The translations under genes and the position numbers were made by a program. From assembly GCA_003978485.1 (NCBI GenBank), contig QNZF01000026.1, forward strand, positions 1 to 37,312: a stretch of DNA of 37,312 nt. The letters run 5' to 3'. The notes beneath the pieces are model-generated. The model was not told where the DNA came from and did not search any database. It saw only the letters and a list, made by a program, of their open reading frames with translations. Numbering within the stretch: the stretch's first letter is position 1; every line of letters starts with the position of its first letter. Shown here in pieces: positions 10,121 to 18,590 of the stretch. This DNA comes from Persephonella sp. Lineage in GTDB: Bacteria; Aquificota; Aquificia; Aquificales; Hydrogenothermaceae.

Positions 10121-10696
10121 TTATTTTTGAGAAATACTTTTTATAAACTCCTGTAAATCTTCCGATGATGGTGGATTTTGTGTATCCCATATATAAAGTG
10201 GTATGTTAGCACTTTTTAATACTTTTTCTTTTTTTTCTAAAACTTTTTCATCTGTATTTTTATCCAATTCTAAAACAACTATAACAGAAAAGTCCCTTTT
10301 ACAGATAACAAAATCTGCCACCAGTTTACTAATTTTTCCTTTTAACAACTGTTTATTAAAACCTTCCTTTACATCTAAAAAACTTGAGTATGGAACTTTA
10401 GAAAGAATATTAAAGAAGGGTAATTCTTCTAAAAGTTTATAGTAAACTTCTGTTTCCGTCTCGGTTAACAGCTTTTTAGGTAAATAAGGATATTCCTTTT
10501 TTTGAGCTAACTTTTTTAATTTTTTTTCAGTTTTTATCTCTTCCAATAAATCTTCATTTTTTATTAAATCTGATACTTTTTTTCTTTTTTTAGAATAAAG
10601 GAATATATAAAGAATAAGTATAAATGAACCGAGAACTGCCAAAACAAAAATTATAAGATTGTAGTCTATAGCAATACTAAATGTAGCCGTTTCCAT
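10121..10696 (-). CDS. Membrane-anchored DUF2726 protein
   Basis: A 191-residue protein with one N-terminal membrane helix (about 12-34) followed by a basic KKRKK stop-transfer and a cytoplasmic domain. The segment from LLTETETEVYYKLLEEL through VADFVICKRDFSVIVVLELD resembles DUF2726, a small alpha/beta domain related to restriction-endonuclease-like folds; the ending NIPLYIWDTQNPP also fits. No biochemical function is established for the family. It lies between rimO and exbD on the same strand, with gaps of 77 and 74 bases. The fold assignment is from remembered family pattern and should be tested by profile search. Confidence 0.65.
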   Translation of the reverse strand: METATFSIAIDYNLIIFVLAVLGSFILILYIFLYSKKRKKVSDLIKNEDLLEEIKTEKKLKKLAQKKEYPYLPKKLLTETETEVYYKLLEELPFFNILSKVPYSSFLDVKEGFNKQLLKGKISKLVADFVICKRDFSVIVVLELDKNTDEKVLEKKEKVLKSANIPLYIWDTQNPPSSEDLQEFIKSISQK

Positions 10697-10773
10697 TTAA
10701 CTGACAAACTCCTTTTTAATAAAATTAAGAGTATAATTATATATTATCTAACTTAGTTGTTATATCAACTAAA

Positions 10774-12090
10774 TCAGTCTAAAACTTCCCCAACTGTATC
10801 TGTTATATCAACAACATCTTTTATTCTAACTTTAACAAAATCACCAACTTTAACAGGTTCAACAGTTTCAATATATGTTATACCGTCTATTTCATAAGCA
10901 CTTCTATAACTTCTACCTACAGGTAAACTTTCCCATTCTTCAGAGAAGCCATCTACCAAAATCTCAAACTCTTTTCCTATGAGTTCCCGATTTTTTTCTT
11001 CTGTAATTTTTTCCTGAATTTCAAGTATTTCATTCTTTCTTCTAACTTTTTCATCTTTACTAATTTTATCTTCAAACATACTATATGCAGGTGTACCTTC
11101 CTCGTGAGAATACTCAAAAACTCCCAACCAATCAAATTTGGCAGATTTTATAAAACTTTTTAAGTGGTTAAAATCTTCATCCGTTTCAGAAGGAAATCCT
11201 ACTATAACTGATGTTCTTATGGCTAATTCAGGTATATATTTCTCCCTCCAATTAAGAATTTTTTCTATTTTAGACCTTCTGTATCCCCTTTGCATATCCT
11301 TTAAAATCTTATCCTCACTGTGTTGAATAGGCATTTCTATATACTTAACTACCTTTTCCCTGTTCGCTAACTCTTTTATAAAATCTTCATTTACCGTTGA
11401 AGGATAAAGATAATAAAGCCTTATCCACTTTATTCCTTCTATCTTTTCCAATTCATCTATAAGCTTCCATAACATAGATTTACCGTAAATATCTATACCG
11501 TAATAACTAGTGTCTTGAGATATTATATTTAGCTCCTTAACTCCCAAATCAGCTAAATATTTAGCCTCATCTACCAAACTTTCTACAGTTCTACTTCTAT
11601 GTTTACCTCTTATATTTGGAATTGCACAAAAACTACATATATGGTCACAACCTTCAGATATTTTTAAGTAAGCAGTATGTTTAGGAGTTGATAAAATTCT
11701 CAAATTGTAAAGATTTTCTATCTTTGAAGGGTTTAATCCTAACTTCTCAGGTATTTTTAACTCTTCCTTTAAAGGTATAAAGAAATCTACTTCAGGAATT
11801 TCTTTTTCTAAAACTTTTTTATATCTTTCCACTAAACAACCGGTAACCACTATCTTTTTATCAGGATACTTCTTTTTTAACTCTAGAACATTAAAGATAG
11901 TGTCTATACTCTCTTCCTTTGCAGGTTCTATAAATCCACAGGTATTAACAATAATGACATCCGAATTTTCTAAATTGTTGCTAAACTCAACATCTGATTT
12001 TTTTAACTTTCCCAAGATTAGCTCTGTATCAACTAGATTTTTTGGACAACCTAGACTGATAACACCAACCTTCAGTTTTTTATTTCCCAT
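10774..12090 (-). CDS. rimO: Ribosomal protein uS12 methylthiotransferase
   Basis: A radical-SAM enzyme that adds a methylthio group to the conserved Asp of ribosomal protein uS12. The 438-residue protein has three domains in order: the N-terminal UPF0004 [4Fe-4S] domain (VISLGCPKNLVDTE with Cys15, VNTCGF with Cys51, then VTGCLVE), the radical-SAM core with CDHICSFC (about 148-155), and a C-terminal TRAM domain ending VRIKDVVDITDTVGEVL. GCPKNLVDTE separates RimO from the tRNA enzyme MiaB. It is preceded by the 89-residue two-helix protein with a 25-base gap. Confidence 0.95.
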   Translation of the reverse strand: MGNKKLKVGVISLGCPKNLVDTELILGKLKKSDVEFSNNLENSDVIIVNTCGFIEPAKEESIDTIFNVLELKKKYPDKKIVVTGCLVERYKKVLEKEIPEVDFFIPLKEELKIPEKLGLNPSKIENLYNLRILSTPKHTAYLKISEGCDHICSFCAIPNIRGKHRSRTVESLVDEAKYLADLGVKELNIISQDTSYYGIDIYGKSMLWKLIDELEKIEGIKWIRLYYLYPSTVNEDFIKELANREKVVKYIEMPIQHSEDKILKDMQRGYRRSKIEKILNWREKYIPELAIRTSVIVGFPSETDEDFNHLKSFIKSAKFDWLGVFEYSHEEGTPAYSMFEDKISKDEKVRRKNEILEIQEKITEEKNRELIGKEFEILVDGFSEEWESLPVGRSYRSAYEIDGITYIETVEPVKVGDFVKVRIKDVVDITDTVGEVLD

Positions 12091-12115
12091 TAAATTCTCC
12101 CATTTATAAATTTTG

Positions 12116-12385
12116 TTAATGACCGAATAGATGTGCTAAACCAATCATAACAACTTTATACACAAATATAACTACCGTTGTAAAAAAACTAACATTTAAG
12201 GCTATCAGGAATAATACAAAACGAGACCGTCTCTCCTCAGGGGGTTTCTTCTTATCTTTCATTAAAAGAACCACATAGGTTAACACTCCTGCACCAAGAA
12301 TTATAAATGATAAAAGGATTATATCTGATGCGTGAATATCTGCAACTTGTGCTAAAACTTTGTCAACAGATGAGTATGAAGCCAT
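12116..12385 (-). CDS. Small two-helix membrane protein of unknown function
   Basis: I do not recognise this 89-residue protein. It has two predicted membrane helices, roughly residues 20-42 (ASDIILLSFIILGAG onward) and 60-85 (FVLFLIALNVSFFTTV onward). They are separated by a charged cytoplasmic loop, KDKKKPPEERRSR, which puts both termini outside by the positive-inside rule. The C-terminus ends in a His-containing HLFGH. It lies 25 bases upstream of rimO and 49 bases downstream of the thioredoxin-like protein, probably co-transcribed. Codon use is like its neighbours, which supports a real gene, but no function should be assigned. Confidence 0.6.
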   Translation of the reverse strand: MASYSSVDKVLAQVADIHASDIILLSFIILGAGVLTYVVLLMKDKKKPPEERRSRFVLFLIALNVSFFTTVVIFVYKVVMIGLAHLFGH

Positions 12386-12434
12386 TTTTGTCCTCTAAAA
12401 ATTTTGTTTATAAAGTTAATTTATACTAACTCTT

Positions 12435-12785
12435 TTATAGAGAGCAACAACCCTCATTTTCTGCAAAAAAGATAATATTCATAATCTCTTTAAAAGGTAA
12501 AATCTTATCTCCTATATACTGGATAACTCCGAATTTATCTGCAATGATTATAAACTCTTCTTTATTATCTAAACCTAAATTTTTTAGGAAATCTGTTGAT
12601 ATTAGTTGGACAAAATCAATAAGCTTTATATTAGCTTTTTCAAAATCTTCTTCAAACTTTTCTAATGTATCATTATCCGTTTTATATATAACAATGTGAT
12701 GCTTTTGTTTCAAATCATATAAGCTTTTACCTTTTATACCATCTAAAAACTCAAAGTAGGGTATCTGTTTTCCTACACTTCCCAT
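12435..12785 (-). CDS. Thioredoxin/peroxiredoxin-like protein without CxxC, with C-terminal Cys-Cys
   Basis: A 116-residue soluble protein. Its order of elements, a GKQIPYFEFLDGIKGKSLYDL opening, a HHIVIYKT strand, FLKNLGL and EFIIIADKFGVIQYIGD, resembles AhpC/TSA-type thioredoxin folds, where the last stretch is the usual beta-strand pair. The catalytic cysteine expected after the first strand is absent (IVIYKTDND). The only cysteines are the adjacent pair in the terminal GCCSL. It could be an inactive redoxin-like adaptor or use the tail cysteines. The fold call is inference and no function is assigned. It starts about 70 bases from the mnmC2 stop on the same strand. Confidence 0.5.
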   Translation of the reverse strand: MGSVGKQIPYFEFLDGIKGKSLYDLKQKHHIVIYKTDNDTLEKFEEDFEKANIKLIDFVQLISTDFLKNLGLDNKEEFIIIADKFGVIQYIGDKILPFKEIMNIIFFAENEGCCSL

Positions 12786-12853
12786 ACTGAACCATCCTAA
12801 TTTTTTTAAACCGATACTATTATAGAAATTTTAAAAACAGATTTTATGATTAA

Positions 12854-13714
12854 TTAAACCTTAAATTTAATTCTTTCTTTTACTCTATCTTCCCAACTTT
12901 GTTTTATTTCTTCCCTTGATAGAGATAAATCTTTATTATCCCTGTAAGGAACAGCGTAAGGAGAGTTTTCCAATCTATTTTTTTCCTTTTCAGTTAAAGG
13001 TGGTATATCACCTTTTAAAGATGCAACAGTTGAATAACTTTTCCTTCCAACAGGTTCAACTAAACCTATCTTAAAGCCTGCCTCTAATAATCCTTTTCTT
13101 ACAGCTAAAGAAGCACTATAAGTTGCCAAAATTCCCTCTTTACTAATTAATCTCTTTACTTCTTTAAATAGGTCTAAAGTCCACATTTCTGTGTTTACTT
13201 TAGGGGAAAAAGGGTCGTAAAAAACTGCATCAAACTGTAAATTATCAGGTAGATTTTTTATAATTTTTCTTCCTTCACCAAATATTATTTTTAAATCAAA
13301 ATTTTCAGAGGATACTTTATAAATATCAAATGTTTCATTTCCTATTTTTTCTTTATAAAACTTACCTTTAAACATCAGTTCATAAATAGATTTTAAATCT
13401 TCACTTATATTTATTTTTTTTATCTTTTCAAAAATATTTTTATCTTTCTCAATTGATACGATTGCCAGTTTTACATTTGGATTAACTTTTACAGCTTCTT
13501 TTATTGCGACGGCAACATTATAACCTAAACCAAATCCAACATCTAAAATCTTTATATAATCATTTTTAACAGCTAATTCCTTTATCCTACATGGATTTAT
13601 AAACTTATGTAAGCTTTCTACATAAGCACCTGCTTTTATACTGTGATAAGCTTCTTTAAACTCTTTATTAAATAGCGTTTCTGTCCCGTCAGCAGTTTTT
13701 ATTACTTCATCCAT
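12854..13714 (-). CDS. tRNA 5-aminomethyluridine methyltransferase, stand-alone MnmC2 (DUF752)
   Basis: A 286-residue class I SAM methyltransferase of the DUF752/MnmC2 type. The Aquifex aeolicus homologue is known to methylate nm5U34 to mnm5U34 in tRNA wobble positions without the FAD oxidase domain fused to it in E. coli MnmC. Here the N-terminus TADGTETLFNKEFKEAYHS is the family signature; KILDVGFGLGYN (about 54-65) is the SAM glycine loop and FDAVFYDPFSPKVNTEMW carries the acidic substrate loop. No oxidase domain follows. Its ATG lies one base after the tatD stop, making it the last gene of the glycine-zipper-yraN-yggU-tatD operon. The protein ends in a basic segment. Confidence 0.87.
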   Translation of the reverse strand: MDEVIKTADGTETLFNKEFKEAYHSIKAGAYVESLHKFINPCRIKELAVKNDYIKILDVGFGLGYNVAVAIKEAVKVNPNVKLAIVSIEKDKNIFEKIKKINISEDLKSIYELMFKGKFYKEKIGNETFDIYKVSSENFDLKIIFGEGRKIIKNLPDNLQFDAVFYDPFSPKVNTEMWTLDLFKEVKRLISKEGILATYSASLAVRKGLLEAGFKIGLVEPVGRKSYSTVASLKGDIPPLTEKEKNRLENSPYAVPYRDNKDLSLSREEIKQSWEDRVKERIKFKV

Positions 13715-13715
13715 A

Positions 13716-14489
13716 CTAACTGACTAACTCTTCAGAAAAAGCTTTTTTAAACAGTCTTTTAACATTTCCATCTGTTATTTTTTCTAACTCTTCCTTTTCC
13801 ATTCCTAAAAAGTCAGCTACATACTCTAATGTATAGAAAATGTTTGAAGGTTTATTCGGTTTTCCTCTTCTTTTCTGTGGAGATAAAAATGGACTGTCAG
13901 TCTCTAACAGTAATCTGTCTAAAGGTGTTTTCTTTAAAACTTCCCTTAAACTATTTGCTTTAGGATATGTTATATTACCTGCAAAAGATATATAAAAACC
14001 TAAATCAACACATTTTTCCATCATATCTATATCCCCACCAAAACAGTGGATAATACCACTTGATTTAAATGGAGCATAACTTTCTAATATTCTCACAGTG
14101 TCTTCATTAGCACTTCTAGAGTGAACTATTAAAGGTAGATTTAACTCTTTAGCTAACTCAATCTGTTTTTCAAAAAATTTCCATTGTTTCTCTTTAGGAG
14201 TTATATCTCTGTAGTAATCTAAGCCTGTTTCTCCTATACCTACAACTTTTTTATTCTTTAATGCTAACTCTTTTAAAATTTCAACTTTCTCAATATCTAA
14301 ATCTTTAACATCGTAAGGATGGAAACCTACTGAAGCAAAAACGTTATCGTATCTGTTTGCTATATCAACTGCCTTGTAAATCTCCTCTATATCACAACCT
14401 ATAGTTATTATGTAATCAAGTTTTTCTATACTTTCTATTAAATCCTGTTTCGTTTTTAACATATCCAGATGTGCATGTGTATCAATCAT
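13716..14489 (-). CDS. tatD: TatD-family metal-dependent deoxyribonuclease
   Basis: A 257-residue TIM-barrel amidohydrolase-like nuclease with 3'-5' exonuclease activity in characterised members. The metal ligands appear in order: HAHLD (His5, His7), the glutamate in GIGETGLDYY, the histidine of PLIVHSRSANED, GIIHCFGG and the aspartate of LLETDSPFLSP. RRGKPNKPS near residue 205 is the typical active-site loop. It starts two bases after the yggU-like stop and is followed by mnmC2 after one base, so the block is one operon. The physiological substrate in this organism is not evident. Confidence 0.93.
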   Translation of the reverse strand: MIDTHAHLDMLKTKQDLIESIEKLDYIITIGCDIEEIYKAVDIANRYDNVFASVGFHPYDVKDLDIEKVEILKELALKNKKVVGIGETGLDYYRDITPKEKQWKFFEKQIELAKELNLPLIVHSRSANEDTVRILESYAPFKSSGIIHCFGGDIDMMEKCVDLGFYISFAGNITYPKANSLREVLKKTPLDRLLLETDSPFLSPQKRRGKPNKPSNIFYTLEYVADFLGMEKEELEKITDGNVKRLFKKAFSEELVS

Positions 14490-14491
14490 AT

Positions 14492-14716
14492 CTACTCCTC
14501 TAACTCAAAGATTTTTTCCCTACTAGTCTCTCCCCTAACTAACCTTATCCTAGACTTTGGGATTTTAAAATATTTAGACAAAATCTCTATTACTCTTTTG
14601 TTTGCTTTTCCCTTCTCAGGAACAACAGTTGTCCTTACCTCAAGATAATCCTTTTCTATCTCTTTTATCTCTTCCCTTTTAGCGTTAGGTTTAACCTTTA
14701 CTTTTATTCTCCTCAT
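14492..14716 (-). CDS. YggU/DUF167-family protein
   Basis: A small basic protein of the DUF167 (YggU/UPF0235) family, function unknown. The track starts at 14749 (MLFIWNNRSDV...), inside the last codons of yraN. The family's N-terminus matches from the twelfth codon, MRRIKVKVKPNAKREEI, at 14716, 13 bases after the yraN stop, giving 74 residues, near the usual length. The Shine-Dalgarno before it is weak (TAGG), so the longer form remains possible. The middle EVRTTVVPEKGKANKRVIEI and RLVRGETSREKIFEL are the conserved signature. It is co-transcribed with yraN and tatD. Confidence 0.85.
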   Translation of the reverse strand: MRRIKVKVKPNAKREEIKEIEKDYLEVRTTVVPEKGKANKRVIEILSKYFKIPKSRIRLVRGETSREKIFELEE

Positions 14717-14729
14717 AACATCAGACCTA

Positions 14730-15083
14730 TTATTCCATATAAAAAGCATTTTCTATATGATTAATTTTATCCTCAAAAATAGATATTACGTCAAATCTTA
14801 TACTGTTATACTCTATATCAGGATATTTGTATAAAAAGTATTGGGCTGTCTTTATTAGAGATTTAATCTTTTTTGTGGTTATACTTTCCTCCCCTCTCCC
14901 ATAGTTTAGACTATTTCTACCTTTTACCTCTATAAAAACGAGATTGTTCTCTCTATCTAAAGCTATTATATCTATCTCACCGTATCTAGAGAAAAAGTTT
15001 TTAAACAGTATTTTGTAGTTTTTTCTCAACAAATACTTTTCCGCTATCTCTTCAAAAACTTTTCCTTTTGACCTTTTATTCAT
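14730..15083 (-). CDS. YraN-family (UPF0102) predicted endonuclease-fold protein
   Basis: A 117-residue protein of the UPF0102 family with a restriction-endonuclease-like fold. The N-terminal KGKVFEEIAEKYLLRKNYKI leads to the core SRYGEIDIIALDRENNLVFI with EVKGR, which holds the D-x(n)-E-x-K nuclease-like triad. FDVISI closes the core. Biochemical function is unsettled; related proteins are linked to recombination or Holliday junction processing. It lies 14 bases after the glycine-zipper gene. The start MNKRSKGK has the right family length and needs no change. Confidence 0.9.
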   Translation of the reverse strand: MNKRSKGKVFEEIAEKYLLRKNYKILFKNFFSRYGEIDIIALDRENNLVFIEVKGRNSLNYGRGEESITTKKIKSLIKTAQYFLYKYPDIEYNSIRFDVISIFEDKINHIENAFYME

Positions 15084-15097
15084 AGGGGATAAAACGG

Positions 15098-15577
15098 TTA
15101 TTGGACATCTGCCCCGTATCCTGTTCCAACCTTTTCAACTCTTACTATCCTTCCTCCGTTATAAATAACTCTTATTTTGTCTCCCGGTTTAAACTCTGTT
15201 CCTCTGACAACTATAGCAGCCCTTCTTCCATCATCAAGCTCTACTATTAACTGTTGTGCATTAGCAGTATCTGCCTTATAACCTAAATAAGCACCTCCTA
15301 AGCCACCTAACACTTGGGCTAACGTGTTAGCCTTTCCTTCTCCTACAAAACTTCCTATTATCGCACCTAAAACTGCACCAACTGCCGCACCAAATCCTGT
15401 ATCTTTTATTCTAACATAGCTAACATCTAAAACTCTCCCATACTGGAAATCCATAAATTGACCTGCATCTCCAAGTGAAACCTCTTCAGTATTGTTGTAC
15501 AACTGGGAACAACTATTAAAATTAAAAGATACAACCATTGCTAAAGCTAAAACAAAAGCTAAATATTTTTTTCTCAT
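15098..15577 (-). CDS. Glycine-zipper outer-membrane lipoprotein-like protein (SlyB-like)
   Basis: A 159-residue exported protein. The track begins at a TTG (15592) that lies inside the ribosome-binding site; the ATG at 15577 has GGAGG 9 bases upstream and opens a normal signal peptide, MRKKYLAFVLALAMVVSFN. A cysteine follows in NFNSCSQ, a poor lipobox, so lipidation is uncertain. The centre (about 62-95) is a glycine zipper (FGAAVGAVLGAIIGSFVGEG, GGLGGAYLGYKAD), the 2TM pattern of SlyB/Rick17-type proteins. A small beta domain (IVELDDGRRAAIVV to RVIYNGGRIVRVEKV) closes it. These proteins stabilise the outer membrane; that role is family inference. It heads the operon through mnmC2. Confidence 0.82.
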   Translation of the reverse strand: MRKKYLAFVLALAMVVSFNFNSCSQLYNNTEEVSLGDAGQFMDFQYGRVLDVSYVRIKDTGFGAAVGAVLGAIIGSFVGEGKANTLAQVLGGLGGAYLGYKADTANAQQLIVELDDGRRAAIVVRGTEFKPGDKIRVIYNGGRIVRVEKVGTGYGADVQ

Positions 15578-15675
15578 AAAATAAACCTCCAATTTATGTT
15601 TGATAAATTTTTAGCTGTATTAATAAAAATATATGGTATTAAAACGATTATTTCAAAAAAATAGAATATTTTCCG

Positions 15676-15704
15676 TTGTGTTTTCTTAGTCAATTTTATA
15701 TAAT
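15676..15704 (+). promoter_or_regulatory. Promoter of the M23 peptidase gene
   Basis: TTGTGT (15676-15681) and a perfect TATAAT (15699-15704) are separated by 17 bases, 51 bases before the M23 peptidase ATG. It faces away from the glycine-zipper operon and would serve the plus-strand M23-MscS pair. Confidence 0.5.
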
Positions 15705-15754
15705 TTTGCAGACTTTATGGATAAATTTATTAAATGGGAGTTTAATCACTGAAA

Positions 15755-16612
15755 ATGAAAAAAGCCTTCGTATATCTATTATTACTTTTAAGTTTAAATC
15801 TGTCTTTTGGAGAAAATGTTTATCTGGATAAAAATAGATACTATACAGGAGATATAGGAAAAATAAAAATAGAAAATTTTGATAAAAATGCAGTTTACGA
15901 GCTGTATATAGAGGATTTTAAAGGAAATAGGGAGTATATATTCCCTATATTGTATAAAACTTCATTTTTTGGAATAGATAGGAGATTTAAAGATAGATAT
16001 GCCTATCTATATTTAGTTAAAAATGAAAAAATAATCTTTAGAAAATCTATACCTATTATAAAAAAGAAGTACAGGGTTTCGAGGATTTGGTTTAAACCTA
16101 AAAAGAGAAAAGTAAATAAAGAAAAATTAAAAAGGATTTTAGCTAGAATTAAAAGGGAAAGGATAATTTTAAGAAAAACTTTAAGCAGATATACTTATAA
16201 ACTTTTTAGAGAAAAATATTTTCATAAACCTTTAAAAGTTTTAAGAATAAGCACTCCATTCGGAGCATTAAGGATTTTAAATGGTAAAAGAAAATATATA
16301 CATTGGGGTGTTGATTTTAGGGGAAGATGGGGAACACCCATTTATGCTTCCCTTTCAGGTAAAGTAGTTTTAGCTAGAAATTTTTATCTAACAGGTAATA
16401 CGGTTGTTATAAATCACGGCTTAGGTATTTATACTCTGTATGCACATTTAAGTAAAATATCAGTAAAAGAAGGACAATTCGTTAAAGCAGGAAAAATGAT
16501 TGGCAGAGTAGGTTCAACAGGTAGGTCTACAGGACCCCATTTACATTTTGGAATTTATATAAATGGTATTAGAGTTGACCCTATTCTTGCTTTTAGAATG
16601 AGATTGGATTAA
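15755..16612 (+). CDS. Secreted M23-family (LytM) peptidoglycan peptidase
   Basis: A 285-residue periplasmic protein. A signal peptide (MKKAFVYLLLLLSLNLSFG) is followed by a poorly conserved, very basic middle (about 100-160, rich in KRKK/KIKRER-like stretches). A C-terminal M23 domain follows with metal ligands in HWGVDF (His-x3-Asp) and the later GPHLHFGIY (HxH); NHGLGIYTLYAHL is the characteristic core. Such enzymes cut peptidoglycan cross-links or act as activators. The ribosome-binding GGGAG is 14 bases from the ATG, long; a CTG two codons earlier would have spacing 8, so the exact start is slightly uncertain. It precedes the MscS gene by 37 bases. Confidence 0.88.
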   Translation: MKKAFVYLLLLLSLNLSFGENVYLDKNRYYTGDIGKIKIENFDKNAVYELYIEDFKGNREYIFPILYKTSFFGIDRRFKDRYAYLYLVKNEKIIFRKSIPIIKKKYRVSRIWFKPKKRKVNKEKLKRILARIKRERIILRKTLSRYTYKLFREKYFHKPLKVLRISTPFGALRILNGKRKYIHWGVDFRGRWGTPIYASLSGKVVLARNFYLTGNTVVINHGLGIYTLYAHLSKISVKEGQFVKAGKMIGRVGSTGRSTGPHLHFGIYINGIRVDPILAFRMRLD

Positions 16613-16649
16613 GCTAATTTTTAGTTTTAAATAAATTTTTTACAGAATA

Positions 16650-18434
16650 ATGATAGAAGTATTTATAAATAAAGTATCCCAATATTTCTATGAAAACTGG
16701 CAAAATGAAATTTTATCTTTAGTCCTAGGTATATTTTTAATCGTTTGGTTCTACTTTTACAAAAATTTTCTAAAAAAGTATCTAAAAGGTTCAAAATATT
16801 ACGTATATCTAAGAACCAGTTTATCAACTATTATTTTAGTTGTTTACTATTTTCTAATAAGATGGTGGGAGAGTAAGTTTAATGTAAAAGTTGTTCCATC
16901 TATTTATGAAAATCTAGTTCTATTTTTTCTAATATATGAACATACAAAATTCCTTTTTAAAATTGCGTTTATAACCAACAAAAGATTATTTAAATTTGTT
17001 ATGTTTATAGCTTTTATAAATATAGTTATTCTAGCAACAATTGATATTTCAAATAAATTTAACCTTAAATTAGGAAAAGAATATAACTTAATGGTAATTT
17101 TTAAAACTTTATCCTTGATACCCACATCAATAGTCGTGTATCTTTTAACTACTAATTTAGCTAGAAGAATTCCTAAGAACTACCACGCACTTAGGGAGTT
17201 TTTAACTAAGTATTATCTATTTATAAATTTCATAGTAATAATACTAGGTTTTTTATGGATTGTTAACATTGTAAATCTTTCAAGGGAACTTTTAATCGGT
17301 GTTTCTCTAGCAATAATAATAATTCTTTTTTATATATTTACCCTTTATTATCTTAATGAGTTTTTAACCCCTTTCGTTAACAAGTATGAAGGTCAGTTTC
17401 AGAATATAAAAAGACAGGTCTTTACAGTTGTATCTATTGGCTATCTATTTTTATCTTACATTATTCTGAAAAATCTCATTCATATAGATGAAATAGAAAA
17501 AATCTTAAACAGTATATACATAGTTAAGACGGATGTTTTACAAATATCAATTTTTTCTCTATTTGCTTCAGTATTTTTCTTTAATTTTGTTATAAATCTT
17601 ATTTTTATATTAAAAGCTTTAATTAGATACTGGGAGTTTAAAAAAACTGGAGAGTTTAGACCTACACCTATAGAGGCTATTATTTACAACTTTGGTGTCC
17701 TATTTGCATCAATCATATCCCTTTCTATCTTAGGTATAACTTGGAAAGTGTTAATACCGCTTATAGGAGCTTTAGGTATAGGTGCAGGTTTTGGTTTACA
17801 ATCTATTATTAACAACTACATAAGCGGATTTATCATAATTTTTAATAAGAAAGTAAAAATAGGAGATATTTTAGAGATACCTATAAAGGCAGGTAGATTT
17901 TTAGGTTTTGACAATGATGTTGTTATAGGTATAGTAACTGAAATAGGTGTTATAAATACTGTTGTTGAGACCTTAGACGGCGTAGAAATAGCAATTCCAA
18001 ATTCTGCATTTGTATCTGATAATATAGTTAACTATAGCTATTCTCATAACAAAATAAGGATTAGAATTCCTGTGAAGGTCTCTTACGATGCAGATATAAA
18101 AAAGGTTGAAAAAATACTTTTAGATATAACCCAAGAATTTAAAGGTTTAATTTTATCTTTCCCAAAACCTCAGGTATGGTTCTTTGAAGTAAAAGATTAT
18201 TACATACTTTTTTATTTATTATTTTGGATGAATTCAAAACATTGGAGACAAATAAGATTGTTAAGGAGTAATATATACAAGAGAATGTGGGAAGAGTTTA
18301 AAAAGGAAGGAATAAAAGTTCCTGTTTATAAGATTGAATTAGACACAAATGAAATACCTTTTGAAAAGTTTAAAAAAGTTATGGAAAGTAATAACACGAA
18401 CCTAAATCTGTCTGAAGACAATTCTAAAAATTAA
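16650..18434 (+). CDS. MscS-family mechanosensitive channel with long membrane N-terminus
   Basis: A 594-residue inner-membrane protein. About eight to ten hydrophobic segments precede the MscS core. The pore helix segment, IPLIGALGIGAGFGLQSIIN (about 370-390), has the alternating Gly/Ala packing of MscS TM3 followed by NNYISGFIIIFNKKVKIGD, the start of the cytoplasmic beta domain. VETLDGVEIAIPNSAFVSD and the IRIPVKVSYDAD segment complete the vestibule. Length and extra helices resemble the larger MscK/YbdG-type members rather than minimal MscS. Likely role is release of solutes on hypo-osmotic shock. It has no obvious Shine-Dalgarno, and shares the promoter of the M23 gene. Confidence 0.88.
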   Translation: MIEVFINKVSQYFYENWQNEILSLVLGIFLIVWFYFYKNFLKKYLKGSKYYVYLRTSLSTIILVVYYFLIRWWESKFNVKVVPSIYENLVLFFLIYEHTKFLFKIAFITNKRLFKFVMFIAFINIVILATIDISNKFNLKLGKEYNLMVIFKTLSLIPTSIVVYLLTTNLARRIPKNYHALREFLTKYYLFINFIVIILGFLWIVNIVNLSRELLIGVSLAIIIILFYIFTLYYLNEFLTPFVNKYEGQFQNIKRQVFTVVSIGYLFLSYIILKNLIHIDEIEKILNSIYIVKTDVLQISIFSLFASVFFFNFVINLIFILKALIRYWEFKKTGEFRPTPIEAIIYNFGVLFASIISLSILGITWKVLIPLIGALGIGAGFGLQSIINNYISGFIIIFNKKVKIGDILEIPIKAGRFLGFDNDVVIGIVTEIGVINTVVETLDGVEIAIPNSAFVSDNIVNYSYSHNKIRIRIPVKVSYDADIKKVEKILLDITQEFKGLILSFPKPQVWFFEVKDYYILFYLLFWMNSKHWRQIRLLRSNIYKRMWEEFKKEGIKVPVYKIELDTNEIPFEKFKKVMESNNTNLNLSEDNSKN

Positions 18435-18590
18435 TACTAATACTAAAACCAAAGTAAATATAAAAAATTAGAAGGAAGATAGGTAAAACATACACCTATG
18501 TAAAACGTAAACATTTCAATTTAACAATTTTAGTTTTTCAGATTAAAATAATCATTAAAAAATTTTATTAATTTTATAGGGGGAGTTTAA

